A stretch of DNA of 64,000 nt from Streptomyces albogriseolus (lineage in GTDB: Bacteria; Actinomycetota; Actinomycetes; Streptomycetales; Streptomycetaceae), in assembly GCA_014650475.1 (NCBI GenBank), contig BMVA01000016.1:124001-188000 (forward strand), written 5' to 3'. The notes beneath the pieces are model-generated. The model saw only the letters and a list, made by a program, of their open reading frames with translations. It did not search any database and was not told the DNA's origin. Positions 41,683 to 50,364 of the stretch are shown here, piece by piece. The position numbers and the translations under genes were made by a program. How positions within the stretch are numbered: the stretch's first letter is position 1; each line of letters starts with the position of its first letter.

Positions 41683-43269
41683 CTACCAGCTGGTCTTCCG
41701 GGAGAGCTGCCAGAGCATCATGATCGTGGAGGGGTCCAGGGCACGCTCGGCGCCCGAGATGTCCCGGCTCACCGCCACGTACTGCCGGCCCTGCCACAGC
41801 GGGAGCAGCCGCGCGTCGTTCACCAGGATCTGCTGGGCCTCCTCGAACTGCTTCACCACGTTGCCCCGGTCGCTCTCGCGGCGGGAGCTGGGCAGCAGGT
41901 CGTTGACGATCTTCTTCGCCTCGTACGGCGTGCCGAGCGCGTTCTGCTTGCCGACGAACGGGGCGATGAAGTTGTCCGCGTCGGGGAAGTCGGGGAACCA
42001 GCCACGGCCGAACACCGGGTACTCGCCCTTCTGGTAGCCCTCGACGTAGGTCTTCCAGGGGCGGTTCTTCAGCGTGACGTCGAACAGCTCCGACGCCTCC
42101 AGCTGCCGCTCCAGCTCCTTGAACTCCAGGGCGGTCTCGGAACCGTAGCGGTCCGAGGTGTACCAGAGGGTGAGCGGCACCCGCTCGGTGATGCCGGCGT
42201 CGCGGAGGATCTCGCGGGCCTTGCCTGCGTCGGGCTCGCCGAAGTCGTCGAAGAAGCCGGTGGTGTGTCCGGTCAGGCCCTTGGGGACCATCGAGTACAG
42301 GGGGTCGACGGTGTCCTTGTACACCTTGTGCGCGATCGCGGCGCGGTCGACGAGCTGCGCGATGGCCTGGCGCACCGCCTTCTTCCCGGCCCACGGGTCC
42401 TTCGGGTTGAAGACCAGGTAGTTGATGTCGGTCCCGGTGCCCTCGATGAGCTGGATCTCCTCCTCCTTGGAGGTCCTGCCCTGCAGCTCGACGATGTCGC
42501 CCGCGGCCAGACCCCGGTAGGTGAGATCGATGCGCTTGTTACGCAGCGCCTTCACCATCGTGCCGGAGTCCTGGTAGTAGCGGATGGTGACCGCGTTGTT
42601 GTTCCGCTCGGCGTAGCCCTTGTACTTGTCGTTGCGGACCAGCCGGGCCTCCTTGCCCTCCTCGTACGACTGGAGGGTGTACGGGCCCGATCCGACGACG
42701 CTCTGGTCCTCGCGGAGCGACCCCGCCGGGTAGGAGTCGGGGTCGACGATCGACATCGCGGGGGTCGCGAGCACGAACGGGAACGTGGCGTCGGGCTTGT
42801 TGAGGTAGAAGACCACCTCGCGCTCGCTCGGCGCCTGGACCCGCTCGAGGCTGCCCAGCAGACCGGCCGGACCGCCGTTCACGTTGATCTGGCGGATGCG
42901 GTCGATCGAGTGCTTGACCGCCTTCGCGTCCAGTTTGCCGCCGTCGGAGAAGGTGAGTCCTTCGCGCAGCTCGCAGCGGAACACCTGGTTGGAGGTGTCG
43001 GAGAACTCGCAGTTCTCCGCCGCGTCCGGCTGTGGGGTCGTCGCGCCGACCGGGTAACTCAGCAGCGTTTGGTAGATGTTGCGGAACAGCTCCCAGGAGC
43101 TGTCCCAGGACGCGGCAGGATCCAGCGTGCTCGGCGAGCTGGTGGTTCCCACGACGATGGGGCCCTCGTCCTCCGGGCTGTCGGACGACAGGACGCCGCA
43201 TCCGGTCACCAGGGACGATATGGACGCGATGGCCGCCACCCGCCGCAGGCATCGATTCCGGTTGAACAC
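41683..43269 (-). CDS. ABC-type peptide-binding lipoprotein (SBP family 5)
   Basis: 528 residues. Signal peptide with lipobox LVTGC, then a large type-C solute-binding fold: FRNIYQTLLSYPVGAT, FRCELREGLTFSDG, KAVKHSIDRI and GSGPYTLQSYEEGKEARLVR are hallmarks of oligopeptide/nickel-binding proteins. No permease or ATPase genes are adjacent, so it is an orphan or uses a transporter encoded elsewhere. GTG 43269 is placed by GAGGAG with 7-nt spacing; GTG 43275 lies too close to it. Own terminator on both sides. Confidence 0.92.
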   Translation of the reverse strand: MFNRNRCLRRVAAIASISSLVTGCGVLSSDSPEDEGPIVVGTTSSPSTLDPAASWDSSWELFRNIYQTLLSYPVGATTPQPDAAENCEFSDTSNQVFRCELREGLTFSDGGKLDAKAVKHSIDRIRQINVNGGPAGLLGSLERVQAPSEREVVFYLNKPDATFPFVLATPAMSIVDPDSYPAGSLREDQSVVGSGPYTLQSYEEGKEARLVRNDKYKGYAERNNNAVTIRYYQDSGTMVKALRNKRIDLTYRGLAAGDIVELQGRTSKEEEIQLIEGTGTDINYLVFNPKDPWAGKKAVRQAIAQLVDRAAIAHKVYKDTVDPLYSMVPKGLTGHTTGFFDDFGEPDAGKAREILRDAGITERVPLTLWYTSDRYGSETALEFKELERQLEASELFDVTLKNRPWKTYVEGYQKGEYPVFGRGWFPDFPDADNFIAPFVGKQNALGTPYEAKKIVNDLLPSSRRESDRGNVVKQFEEAQQILVNDARLLPLWQGRQYVAVSRDISGAERALDPSTIMMLWQLSRKTSW

Positions 43270-43406
43270 GCGCACGCTCCTCGATCTGCCATACCAAGGG
43301 TCGGCGAACGATACCGCAGTGACACGCCCCCTGACCCACCCCGGAACGGGCCGTGAGATCAACTGGCGGATGACTACGTTGTCACGGGCGTTTCGTGCCC
43401 AAAACG

Positions 43407-43446
43407 CCGACACGGACGCCGTTTTCGTCAACGGCGTCCGTGTCGG
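43407..43446 (-). terminator. strong intrinsic terminator after the SDR gene
   Basis: A perfect 17-bp stem (43407-43423 with 43430-43446; left arm CCGACACGGACGCCGTT) and a 6-nt loop. On the minus strand it is followed by GCGTTTTGGG, a short T-run. It insulates the SDR operon from the peptide-binding gene. Confidence 0.88.
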
Positions 43447-43499
43447 ACGGGGCGGTGGTGACCGGTGCGCACGCGTGATGCGCGATCGGTGCGTACGGA

Positions 43500-44258
43500 T
43501 CAGCCGACGCCGGCGTTGAGGAAGATGCCGCCGTCGACGACCAGGGTCTGGCCGGTGACCCAGTCCGACTGGTCCGAGGTGAGGAACGCGGCCGCCCCGC
43601 CGATGTCGGACGGCACACCGAGCCGGCCGAGCGGGTAGGACGCGGCGGCCTCCTCCTCGCGGCCCTCGTACAGCGCCTGGGCGAACTTGGTCTTCACCAC
43701 CGCCGGGGCGATGGCGTTGACCCGGACCCTGGGCGCGAACTCGTGCGCCAGCTGCTGGGTGAGGTTGATCAGCGCGGCCTTGCTGACGCCGTAGGCGGCG
43801 ATGAAGGGCGAGGGCGCGATGCCCGCGACGGAGGCGATGTTGACGATCGCCCCGCCGTTGTCCTTCTGCCAGGCGTGCCAGGTCTTCTGCGCGAAGCCGA
43901 GCGCGGAGATCACGTTGGTCTCGAAGACCTTGCGCGCCACGTTCAGGTCGAGGTCGGCGATCGGCCCGAACACGGGGTTGGTGCCCGCGTTGTTGACCAG
44001 GTAGTCGACCCGGCCGAAGGCCTCCATCACGCGCTCGACGGCGAGTGCCTGGTGGGCCTCGTCGTGCGCCTTGCCGGCCACGTACACGGCCCGGTCGGCG
44101 CCGAGCTGCTCCACGGCCTCCTTGAGGGCGTCCTCGTTGCGTCCGGTGATGCAGACCCGGTCGCCGCGCGCGACCAGCGCCTCGGCGACGCCGTAGCCGA
44201 TGCCGCGGCTGGCGCCCGTGATCAGGGCGACCTTGCCGGTGGGTTCCACTGTCGTCAT
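43500..44258 (-). CDS. short-chain dehydrogenase (FabG-like)
   Basis: 252 residues: TGASRGIGYG (14-23), NNAGTNP, catalytic YGVSK (about 157-161) and VTGQTLVVDGGIF. Second gene of a two-gene unit, 11 nt downstream of another SDR. The NPVFGPI segment after NNAG matches a group annotated as 3-ketoacyl reductase or fatty-acyl metabolism SDRs; substrate not determined. Confidence 0.92.
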   Translation of the reverse strand: MTTVEPTGKVALITGASRGIGYGVAEALVARGDRVCITGRNEDALKEAVEQLGADRAVYVAGKAHDEAHQALAVERVMEAFGRVDYLVNNAGTNPVFGPIADLDLNVARKVFETNVISALGFAQKTWHAWQKDNGGAIVNIASVAGIAPSPFIAAYGVSKAALINLTQQLAHEFAPRVRVNAIAPAVVKTKFAQALYEGREEEAAASYPLGRLGVPSDIGGAAAFLTSDQSDWVTGQTLVVDGGIFLNAGVG

Positions 44259-44269
44259 GTCCGGGTCCT

Positions 44270-45031
44270 TTAGTCGAGCGGTCCGCCGGCCACGTACAGC
44301 ACCTGGCCGGAGACGAAGCCTGCCGCGTCCGCGGTGAAGAAGGCGATGGCGTTGGCGATGTCCTCGGGCTCGCCGACGCGGGCGACCGGGATCTGGGTGG
44401 CCGCGGCGGCCTTGAAGTCCTCGAAGCCCATGCCGACGCGGTCGGCGGTGGCCTTGGTCATCTCGGTCGCGATGAAGCCGGGGGCGACGGCGTTGGCGGT
44501 GACGCCGAACTTGCCGAGCTCCTTGGCCAGGGTCTTGGTGAAGCCCTGCAGGCCGGCCTTGGCCGCGGAGTAGTTGACCTGGCCGCGGTTGCCGAGCGCG
44601 GAGGAGGACGACAGGTTGACGATGCGGCCGAAGCCGGCGTCCACCATGTGCTTCTGGCAGGCCTTGGACATCAGGAAGGCGCCGCGCAGGTGCACGTTCA
44701 TGACGGTGTCCCAGTCGGAGACGCTCATCTTGAACAGCAGGTTGTCGCGCAGCACGCCCGCGTTGTTGACCAGGATCGTCGGGGCGCCGAGCTCCTCGGT
44801 GACGCGGGCGACGGCAGCCTCGACCTGCGCCTCGTCGGAGACGTCGCAGCCGACCGCGAGCGCCTTGCCGCCGGCGGCGGTGATCTTCTCGACGGTGTCC
44901 TTGCAGGCGGCCTCGTCGAGGTCCAGCACGGCGACCGCGCGGCCCTCGGCGGCCAGTCGTACGGCGGTGGCGGCGCCGATGCCGCGCGCGGCGCCGGTGA
45001 CGACCGCGACCCGCTGCTCAGTGGTGGACAT
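44270..45031 (-). CDS. fabG: 3-oxoacyl-ACP/CoA reductase (FabG-like)
   Basis: 253 residues: TGAARGIGAA (12-21), NNAGVLRDNLLFKM, SSSSALGNRGQVNYSAAKAG with the catalytic Tyr/Lys and PGFIATEMTK, a close FabG pattern. It reduces a 3-ketoacyl thioester with NADPH. GAGGAG 8 nt before the ATG. Leads the operon with the SDR at 43500, and its promoter region has an AGCG/CGCT palindrome resembling sites of TetR-type fatty-acid regulators. Confidence 0.9.
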   Translation of the reverse strand: MSTTEQRVAVVTGAARGIGAATAVRLAAEGRAVAVLDLDEAACKDTVEKITAAGGKALAVGCDVSDEAQVEAAVARVTEELGAPTILVNNAGVLRDNLLFKMSVSDWDTVMNVHLRGAFLMSKACQKHMVDAGFGRIVNLSSSSALGNRGQVNYSAAKAGLQGFTKTLAKELGKFGVTANAVAPGFIATEMTKATADRVGMGFEDFKAAAATQIPVARVGEPEDIANAIAFFTADAAGFVSGQVLYVAGGPLD

Positions 45032-45086
45032 TGCTGCTTCTCCTCGCCCTTGGGATGCGGCTCCTGCGGCCGCCCCCGATGCAATG

Positions 45087-45096
45087 AGCGACCGCT
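45087..45096 (-). promoter_or_regulatory. AGCGACCGCT palindrome upstream of fabG
   Basis: AGCG-AC-CGCT embedded in TGAGCGACCGCTTAGTA, 56 nt upstream of the fabG ATG. It resembles actinobacterial TetR operators of lipid-degradation genes (TAAGCG half-sites). Short, so low confidence. Confidence 0.35.
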
Positions 45097-45308
45097 TAGT
45101 ACCTTCAGCAGACGTGACGCTAGAAGCCCTGGCACCCGGTGTCAACGGCGCACCGCGCGTGTGTGATCCATTCCCCGCGGCCGGGCGGACCTCTCCGGCC
45201 TCCGGTTCACTTCCCCGGCACCCGATCGGCCCAGCGCTGCGCGCCGTGGCGGCCGGCGGAACCTAGCGTCGAAGCGCGAGCTCCCCGCGGCCGGAAAGGA
45301 GGCGCCCG

Positions 45309-45860
45309 ATGCGCCGTCGCACCGGTGCCATAGGCACGCTGATCGCGCTCGCCGCGATCGTGCCGATGGCCGACATCGCCCACGCCCAGGACCTGGACTG
45401 CAGCGACTTCACCTACCAGGAGGACGCGCAGACCTTCTTCGAGATGGACCGCAGCGACCCGCACCGGCTCGACGAGGACGCCGGCCCGGACGACGGCATC
45501 GCCTGCGAGGCGCTGCCCCGCCGCGGCCTGACCTCCTCCACGTTCCGCCCGGCGACCCCGACCATGTCCCCGACGACGGCGGCCCCGACGTCCGCCCGGC
45601 CGACGTCCGCCCCGCCGACCCGGACCCAGACGCCGGCCGCCACGCGGACACCGACGGCCACGGCGTCCCCGACCCGCTCCCCGAGCCCGACGCCCACTCC
45701 CACGCGAACCTCCGCCGCCCCCACCCCGACCCGCGGTGTCCAGGGCGGCCTGGGCGGCGCCTCGGGCAACGGCCCGACGAGCTGGGACATCGGCATCGGC
45801 GCCACGTTCGTGAGCGGCGCGCTGCTGGCCACGGGCTACGTCCTCCGCCGCCGCACCTGA
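45309..45860 (+). CDS. secreted excalibur-domain protein with C-terminal anchor
   Basis: 183 residues. Signal peptide (cleavage near AHAQD), an excalibur-type domain at about 28-70 (DLDCSDFTYQEDAQTFFEMD, then DEDAGPDDGIACEALP) with two cysteines and a Ca-binding-like DxDxGxxxxxxC pattern, a Thr/Pro/Ala stalk of about 75 residues, and a C-terminal hydrophobic helix ending RRRT. Likely a surface protein held by its tail. AAGGAGG precedes the ATG. The upstream gap (45032-45308) is the divergent control region shared with fabG. Confidence 0.85.
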   Translation: MRRRTGAIGTLIALAAIVPMADIAHAQDLDCSDFTYQEDAQTFFEMDRSDPHRLDEDAGPDDGIACEALPRRGLTSSTFRPATPTMSPTTAAPTSARPTSAPPTRTQTPAATRTPTATASPTRSPSPTPTPTRTSAAPTPTRGVQGGLGGASGNGPTSWDIGIGATFVSGALLATGYVLRRRT

Positions 45861-45931
45861 CACACACCGCCTGAGGGCGGCCGCGGGCGCCGCACCTGTT
45901 CGCCCGCGCCCCCGCACGGCGCCCCCGCGTC

Positions 45932-46315
45932 CTACCGGACCAGCAGGTCCAGCAGGCGTTCCGTCTCCGCCCCCGGGTCCGCCGTCAGGCCCGTGTGGAC
46001 CGGGCCCGGCTGGACGATCGTCGAGCGGGGGGCGATCAGCCAGCGGAAGCGGCGGCCGGGGTCGTCGGCGGCCGCCTGGCCCGCCGCGTCGCCGCCCGCG
46101 CAGACGCCCTCGACGGCGCGCAGCGCGGCCCGTACGCCGGGTACGTCGGCGGCGGGGTCGAGGGCCAGCAGCCGTGTCTCGTCGAGGTGGGTGCGGGCCC
46201 CGACGTAGGAGAGGGGCCGGCAGTACACCAGCACCCCCGCGTTGATGCGTTCGCCGCGTTCGACGCGCGGCACGACGTGCAGGAGCGCGTACTCGTAGAC
46301 GTGCAGGTCGCTCAC
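45932..46315 (-). CDS. DUF3037 protein coupled to a HipA-like kinase
   Basis: 127 residues from a GTG, matching DUF3037: YEYALLHVVPRVERGERINA, GVLVYCRP and LDETRLLALDP. The GTG overlaps the stop of the HipA-like gene (GTGA), so the two are translated together in fixed ratio. DUF3037/HipA pairs occur in many actinobacteria, but their function is undefined. Confidence 0.85.
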   Translation of the reverse strand: MSDLHVYEYALLHVVPRVERGERINAGVLVYCRPLSYVGARTHLDETRLLALDPAADVPGVRAALRAVEGVCAGGDAAGQAAADDPGRRFRWLIAPRSTIVQPGPVHTGLTADPGAETERLLDLLVR

Positions 46316-47076
46316 CGGTCCCCCTCGAGGCCCTCGATGCGGTGGTGGATCCCGGCGGCGCGGGCGAGCAGCGGGCGGGCGTAGGCGCGCCGGAGGTCGT
46401 CGGGGCCGTCGAAGCCGGGTTCTCCGGCCAGCCACACGTCGGGGACCTGGGCGGTGACCTCGGCCAGCAGGTCCTCGGTGATGCGCGGGGCGAGGTCCGC
46501 GGCGGCCGCGGCGACGTCCGGCGCGGCGCCCCGGAGGGCGTGGTCGGAGGCGTCGTAGGGGCGGGCGGCGGAGGCCTCGGCGCCGGGCCAGTTGTGGTGC
46601 CAGATCATGGTCGCGCCGTGGTCGATGAGCCATAGCTCGCCGCGCCAGCGCAGCATGTTGGGGTTGCGCCAGGAGCGGTCGACGTTGTTGACCAGCGCGT
46701 CGAACCAGACGATCCGCCCGGCCTCCTCGGGGCCCACCTCGAAGGCGAGCGGATCGAAGCCGAGCGCGCCGGAGAGGAAGTCCGTCCCGAGGTTGGTGCC
46801 GCCGCTGGACTTCAGCAACTGCTGCACCTCCGGGTCGGGTTCGCCGAGCCCGAGCACCGGGTCGAGTTCCACGGTGACCAGGCGCGGCACCCGCAGCCCC
46901 AGCCGGCGGGCCAGTTCCCCGCAGACGACCTCGGAGACGAGCGTCTTGCGGCCCTGTCCGGCGCCGGTGAACTTCAGCGCGTAGGTGCCGAGGTCGTCCG
47001 CCTCGATCAGTCCGGGGAGCGAGCCGCCCTCGCGCAGCGGCGCGATGAATCGGGTCGCGATGACTTCCTTGAGCAT
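46312..47076 (-). CDS. HipA-like kinase
   Basis: 254 residues, about 60 percent of classical HipA. Kinase features: Lys35 in YALKFTG (ATP-binding lysine), DRSWRNPN (133-140, catalytic-loop like with Asp and Asn) and LIDHGATMIWHH (Asp152, metal-binding). The N-terminal HipA subdomain that binds HipB is missing and no HipB-type HTH gene is near; the partner is DUF3037 instead. HipA proteins phosphorylate tRNA synthetases to slow growth; whether this one does is unknown. TAGCCT 6 nt upstream suggests a leaderless mRNA. Confidence 0.85.
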   Translation of the reverse strand: MLKEVIATRFIAPLREGGSLPGLIEADDLGTYALKFTGAGQGRKTLVSEVVCGELARRLGLRVPRLVTVELDPVLGLGEPDPEVQQLLKSSGGTNLGTDFLSGALGFDPLAFEVGPEEAGRIVWFDALVNNVDRSWRNPNMLRWRGELWLIDHGATMIWHHNWPGAEASAARPYDASDHALRGAAPDVAAAAADLAPRITEDLLAEVTAQVPDVWLAGEPGFDGPDDLRRAYARPLLARAAGIHHRIEGLEGDR

Positions 47077-47082
47077 CGCCCC

Positions 47083-47088
47083 AGGCTA
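47083..47088 (-). promoter_or_regulatory. -10 element of the leaderless hipA-like/DUF3037 unit
   Basis: TAGCCT on the minus strand, 6 nt before the ATG at 47076. Confidence 0.6.
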
Positions 47089-47276
47089 CTGGCGTGTCGC
47101 CGCACGTCGGAGGCGGCCCGGTGGCGCGTCGCCGGGGCCGACAGGCAACCGACAGCTGTGGCTTACGCCCCTCCGACCGCACGCAGGCGAAGCTCTCGGC
47201 ACTGCCTGAACGGCCCGGGCCCGCCGACCGTACCTGTTTCCAGATCACGCTTCATCCCCGGAAGGGACACACCGGC

Positions 47277-47771
47277 ATGACCGTATCGTTCCAGCCCGCA
47301 TCGGGACCCGCCCGCCGCACGGTGGTGGCGGCCGCGGGGGCGGCCGGCCTCGCCGTGGCGCTGACCGCCTGCGGAGGTTCCGACGACGACGCGTCCGCCG
47401 CCCCGGCCCAGTCCGGCGGCGCGGCGGACGACACCGCGAACGGCGGCGGCACGGGCGGGAGTTCCGGCGGCGACGCCGCCGGCGGCACGCCGCTCGCCTC
47501 GACCGCCGACATCCCCGAGGGCGGCGGCAAGGTCTTCGCCGACCAGAAGGTGGTGGTCGTGCAGCCGTCGGCGGGCGAGTTCAAGGCGTACTCGGCGACC
47601 TGCACCCACCAGGGCTGCGCGGTGAAGAGCGTCTCCGACGGGCTCATCAACTGCCCCTGTCACAACAGCAACTTCTCCGTCGCCGACGGCAGTGTGAGCA
47701 GCGGCCCCGCGACCAAGCCGCTGCCCGAGGTGGGGATCACCGTCGACGGCGACTCCATCACCCTCGCCTGA
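47277..47771 (+). CDS. Tat-exported Rieske [2Fe-2S] lipoprotein
   Basis: 164 residues. The signal has a twin arginine (ARRTVVAAAG, RR at 13-14) and a lipobox LTAC (Cys32), so a folded cluster-bearing protein would be exported by Tat and lipidated. A Ser/Gly/Asp linker precedes the Rieske domain, with CTHQGC (about 109-114) and CPCHNS (about 127-132) supplying two Cys and two His. Likely an extracytoplasmic electron carrier; no redox partner is adjacent. Confidence 0.92.
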   Translation: MTVSFQPASGPARRTVVAAAGAAGLAVALTACGGSDDDASAAPAQSGGAADDTANGGGTGGSSGGDAAGGTPLASTADIPEGGGKVFADQKVVVVQPSAGEFKAYSATCTHQGCAVKSVSDGLINCPCHNSNFSVADGSVSSGPATKPLPEVGITVDGDSITLA

Positions 47772-47846
47772 ACCGCCGGACCCGTGCACGATGGGGAACC
47801 ACGTGCACGGCACACGCACAGCACGACAGCAGAAGGGGCCGTCCGT

Positions 47847-48317
47847 ATGACCGCCACACAGCGCCGGGGCCGCAAGATCATGATGACGCCCGGGGAGCTG
47901 GACGACTTCCTCACCGAACAGCGCACCTGCCGGGTCGCCACGGTGTCCGCCGACGGCATGCCGCACGTGAGCACCCTGTGGTTCGTGTGGGACGGCGTCT
48001 CGATGTGGCTGTACTCGGTGGTGCGCAGCAGGCGGTTCGCGGATCTGCGGCGCGACCCTCGGGTGGCGGTCGTGGTCGACACGGGCGAGGAGTACGACGA
48101 GCTGCGCGGCGCGGAGCTGTCCGGGCGGGTGGAGTTCGTGGGCGAGATCCCGCGCACCGGCGAGCTGCGGGCGGAACTGGACGTGCCGGAGACGCTGTTC
48201 GCCCGGAAGAACTTCGGCCTGGACGAGATGCCGCACGACGGACGGCACGCGTGGCTGCGGCTGACCCCGGAGAAGATCGTCTCCTGGGACTTCAGGAAGC
48301 TGTCGCAGCTGTCCTGA
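47847..48317 (+). CDS. PPOX-class flavin/F420-dependent oxidoreductase
   Basis: 156 residues with the split-barrel fold: CRVATVSADGMPHVSTLWFV (about 28-47), RRFADLRRDPRVAVVVDTGE and LTPEKIVSWDF. Such small proteins use FMN or F420 to reduce or bind quinones, bilins or drugs. The ATG at 47847 is followed by TATQRRGRKIMMT; ribosome binding site AGAAGGGG is about 10 nt upstream. Ends 26 bp inside the antisense end of the LysR gene. Confidence 0.85.
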   Translation: MTATQRRGRKIMMTPGELDDFLTEQRTCRVATVSADGMPHVSTLWFVWDGVSMWLYSVVRSRRFADLRRDPRVAVVVDTGEEYDELRGAELSGRVEFVGEIPRTGELRAELDVPETLFARKNFGLDEMPHDGRHAWLRLTPEKIVSWDFRKLSQLS

Positions 48318-49305
48318 CGGGAGCGCCGGGCTCCGTCGCGCCGGCCTGCGGGACGCCCGCCTCCGAGGAGCCGTCCACGGGGGCGCCGTCCACGAGTGCG
48401 GCGCCCCCGACCCTCTCCCCCGCCGCCCGCAGCGCCCGCACCGCCGCCCGGATCGACGGGCGGCGGTCGGCGTCGGCGCGCCAGACGACGAACACGTGCC
48501 GCCGGACCCGCTGCCGCAGCGGCACGGTCACCACCCCGCCGGGCAGCGGATCGCGGCCCAGCAGCGGCGCCACGCACACCCCGAGCCCCGCGGCGACCAG
48601 GTTGAGCTGGGTGTGACTCTCGGCCGCGCGGTGCGCGACGATCGGCTCGACGCCCTTGGAGCGCAGGGTGAACATCAGCCACTCATGGCAGAACTCCCCC
48701 TCGCCCCACGTGATCCACTCGTCCTCGGCCAGCTCGGCGAGGTCGATCTCGTCCCGTCCGGCGAGCGGGTGGGCGGCCGGGAGGGCCACGTCGGCCGGGT
48801 CGTCCAGCAGCAGCGCCTTGACCAGCCCGTCGGGCAGCGGCATCGGCTTGTTGTACCAGTCGAGCACCACCGCGAGGTCGAGGTCGCCGCGGACCACGCC
48901 TCGGATGCCGTTCTCGGGCTCCAGCTCCCGCGACCGCACCCGCAGCGCCGGATGGCGTTCCTTCAGCTCGGCCAGCGCGGCCGGGAACAGCCCGCGCGCG
49001 GCGGTCGGGAAGGCGGAGATCCGCAGCTCGCCCGCGACCTGCCCGCGCTGCGCCTCCAGGTCTGCCTGGGCCAGCTCCACCTGGGACAGGATGCGCGCGG
49101 CGTGCTCGGCGAGCAGCCGGCCCGCGTCCGTGAGCCGCACCCCGCGCCCGTGCTTGGCGAGGAGCCGCTGACCCACCTCGCGCTCCAGCTTGGCCATCTG
49201 CTGCGAGACCGCCGAGGTGGTGATGTGCAGCCCCTCCGCCGCCCCGCTGACCGAGCCGTGCCGGGCGAGGGCGTCGAGGGTGCGCAGGCGCTCCAGGTTC
49301 AACAT
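48292..49305 (-). CDS. LysR-family regulator
   Basis: 337 residues. HTH at about 3-60 (SVSGAAEGLHITTSAVSQQM) and a LysR substrate-binding domain (about 90-290, with GELRISAFPTAARGLFPAAL). A 35-residue low-complexity tail (Gly/Ala/Pro) extends past the usual end. Divergent from the EamA exporter at 49381, its probable target. -10 box 7 nt before the ATG and no ribosome binding site. Confidence 0.93.
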   Translation of the reverse strand: MLNLERLRTLDALARHGSVSGAAEGLHITTSAVSQQMAKLEREVGQRLLAKHGRGVRLTDAGRLLAEHAARILSQVELAQADLEAQRGQVAGELRISAFPTAARGLFPAALAELKERHPALRVRSRELEPENGIRGVVRGDLDLAVVLDWYNKPMPLPDGLVKALLLDDPADVALPAAHPLAGRDEIDLAELAEDEWITWGEGEFCHEWLMFTLRSKGVEPIVAHRAAESHTQLNLVAAGLGVCVAPLLGRDPLPGGVVTVPLRQRVRRHVFVVWRADADRRPSIRAAVRALRAAGERVGGAALVDGAPVDGSSEAGVPQAGATEPGAPVRTAATAS

Positions 49306-49312
49306 GTAAGTG

Positions 49313-49355
49313 ATGCTACGAGATACTGCGTGCGATTTCTCGATTGTGCTACGAG
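49313..49355. promoter_or_regulatory. lysR/eamA divergent control region with TGCTACGAG repeats
   Basis: TGCTACGAG occurs at 49314-49322 and 49347-49355, 33 bp apart. The minus-strand -10 of lysR (TAGCAT, 49313-49318) overlaps the first copy, and CATCGT at 49368-49373, 7 nt before the eamA ATG, may be the plus-strand -10. The repeats are likely LysR binding half-sites. Confidence 0.5.
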
Positions 49356-49380
49356 GTAGGTCTGCCCCATCGTTACCGGC

Positions 49381-50331
49381 ATGAGCAGTGTCACCGCGAC
49401 CACCACCACCGCGCCGGATCCGGCCGGCTCCGCGCCCGCCCCCGCCCGTCCGCGCCTCGACTGGCGGCTGCGTTTCGCCGCCCTGTCGCTGATCTGGGGC
49501 TTCAGCTTCCTCCTCATCAAGGTCGGCACACAGGGCTATGCGCCCTTCCAGGTCACCCTGGGCCGCCTGGCCTTCGGCACGGCCGTGCTGGCGGTCGCCA
49601 TGGCGGTACGGCGGGAGGGGCTGCCGCGCGGCGCCCGCACCTGGATGCATCTCGCGGTCGCCGGTTTCCTGCTGAACGCCCTGCCGTTCTCGCTGTTCGC
49701 CTTCGCGGAGCTGACCATCCCGTCCACCCTGGCCGGCATCTGCAACGCGACCTCCCCGCTGTGGGGCATGGCGCTGTCCCTGGTGGCGCTGCGCGAGGAC
49801 CGGCCGACGCGGGTGCGGGTGGCGGGACTGGGCCTGGGCTTCCTCGGGGTGCTGACCGTGCTGGGGGCGTGGCAGGGCTTCCAGGGCCTGGACGCGCGCG
49901 GCACGACGCTGGCCCTGCTCGCCTCCCTGAGCTACCCCGTCGGCTGGATCTACGTCCGCCGTACCCTCGCCGGCAGCAGCCACTCCCACCTGTCGCTGAC
50001 CGGGGGCCAGTTGCTGCTCGCGACGGTCCAGCTGGCCGTCGTCACCCCGCTGTTCACCTCCGTGCCGTCGAGCCTGGCGGTCGGCCCGCTGCTCGCGATC
50101 GCCGCGCTGGGCACGCTGGGCACGGGCCTGGCGGTCCTCGTCCAGTACGGCATCGTCGCCGAGGTCGGCCCGACCACCGGTCAGATGGTCACCTACTTCG
50201 TCCCGGTGATCGCCGCCGCGGCGGGCATCCTGCTGCTGGGCGAGACGCTGACCTGGTCGACACCGGTCGGCGCGGCGGTGGTCCTGGCGGGGGCGGCGCT
50301 CACACAGGTGAGGCCGCGGCGGGCGGAGTAG
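49381..50331 (+). CDS. EamA (DMT superfamily) exporter
   Basis: 316 residues with ten predicted helices in two EamA repeats: LSLIWGFSFLLIKVG (first helix) and the second repeat beginning near GTTLALLASLSYPVGWIYVR. EamA proteins export amino acids or metabolites. Divergent from LysR, which suggests metabolite-induced efflux. N-terminal 25 residues are Thr/Pro/Ala-rich. Confidence 0.9.
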   Translation: MSSVTATTTTAPDPAGSAPAPARPRLDWRLRFAALSLIWGFSFLLIKVGTQGYAPFQVTLGRLAFGTAVLAVAMAVRREGLPRGARTWMHLAVAGFLLNALPFSLFAFAELTIPSTLAGICNATSPLWGMALSLVALREDRPTRVRVAGLGLGFLGVLTVLGAWQGFQGLDARGTTLALLASLSYPVGWIYVRRTLAGSSHSHLSLTGGQLLLATVQLAVVTPLFTSVPSSLAVGPLLAIAALGTLGTGLAVLVQYGIVAEVGPTTGQMVTYFVPVIAAAAGILLLGETLTWSTPVGAAVVLAGAALTQVRPRRAE

Positions 50332-50364
50332 GGAGGTGGGGTGCCCCACGCGCGCCGCGCCCCC

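Noticed and set aside
45309-45860. Pro/Thr stalk region as a separate repeat element
   Set aside because: The repeats are coding low complexity within the excalibur protein, not a DNA-level repeat.
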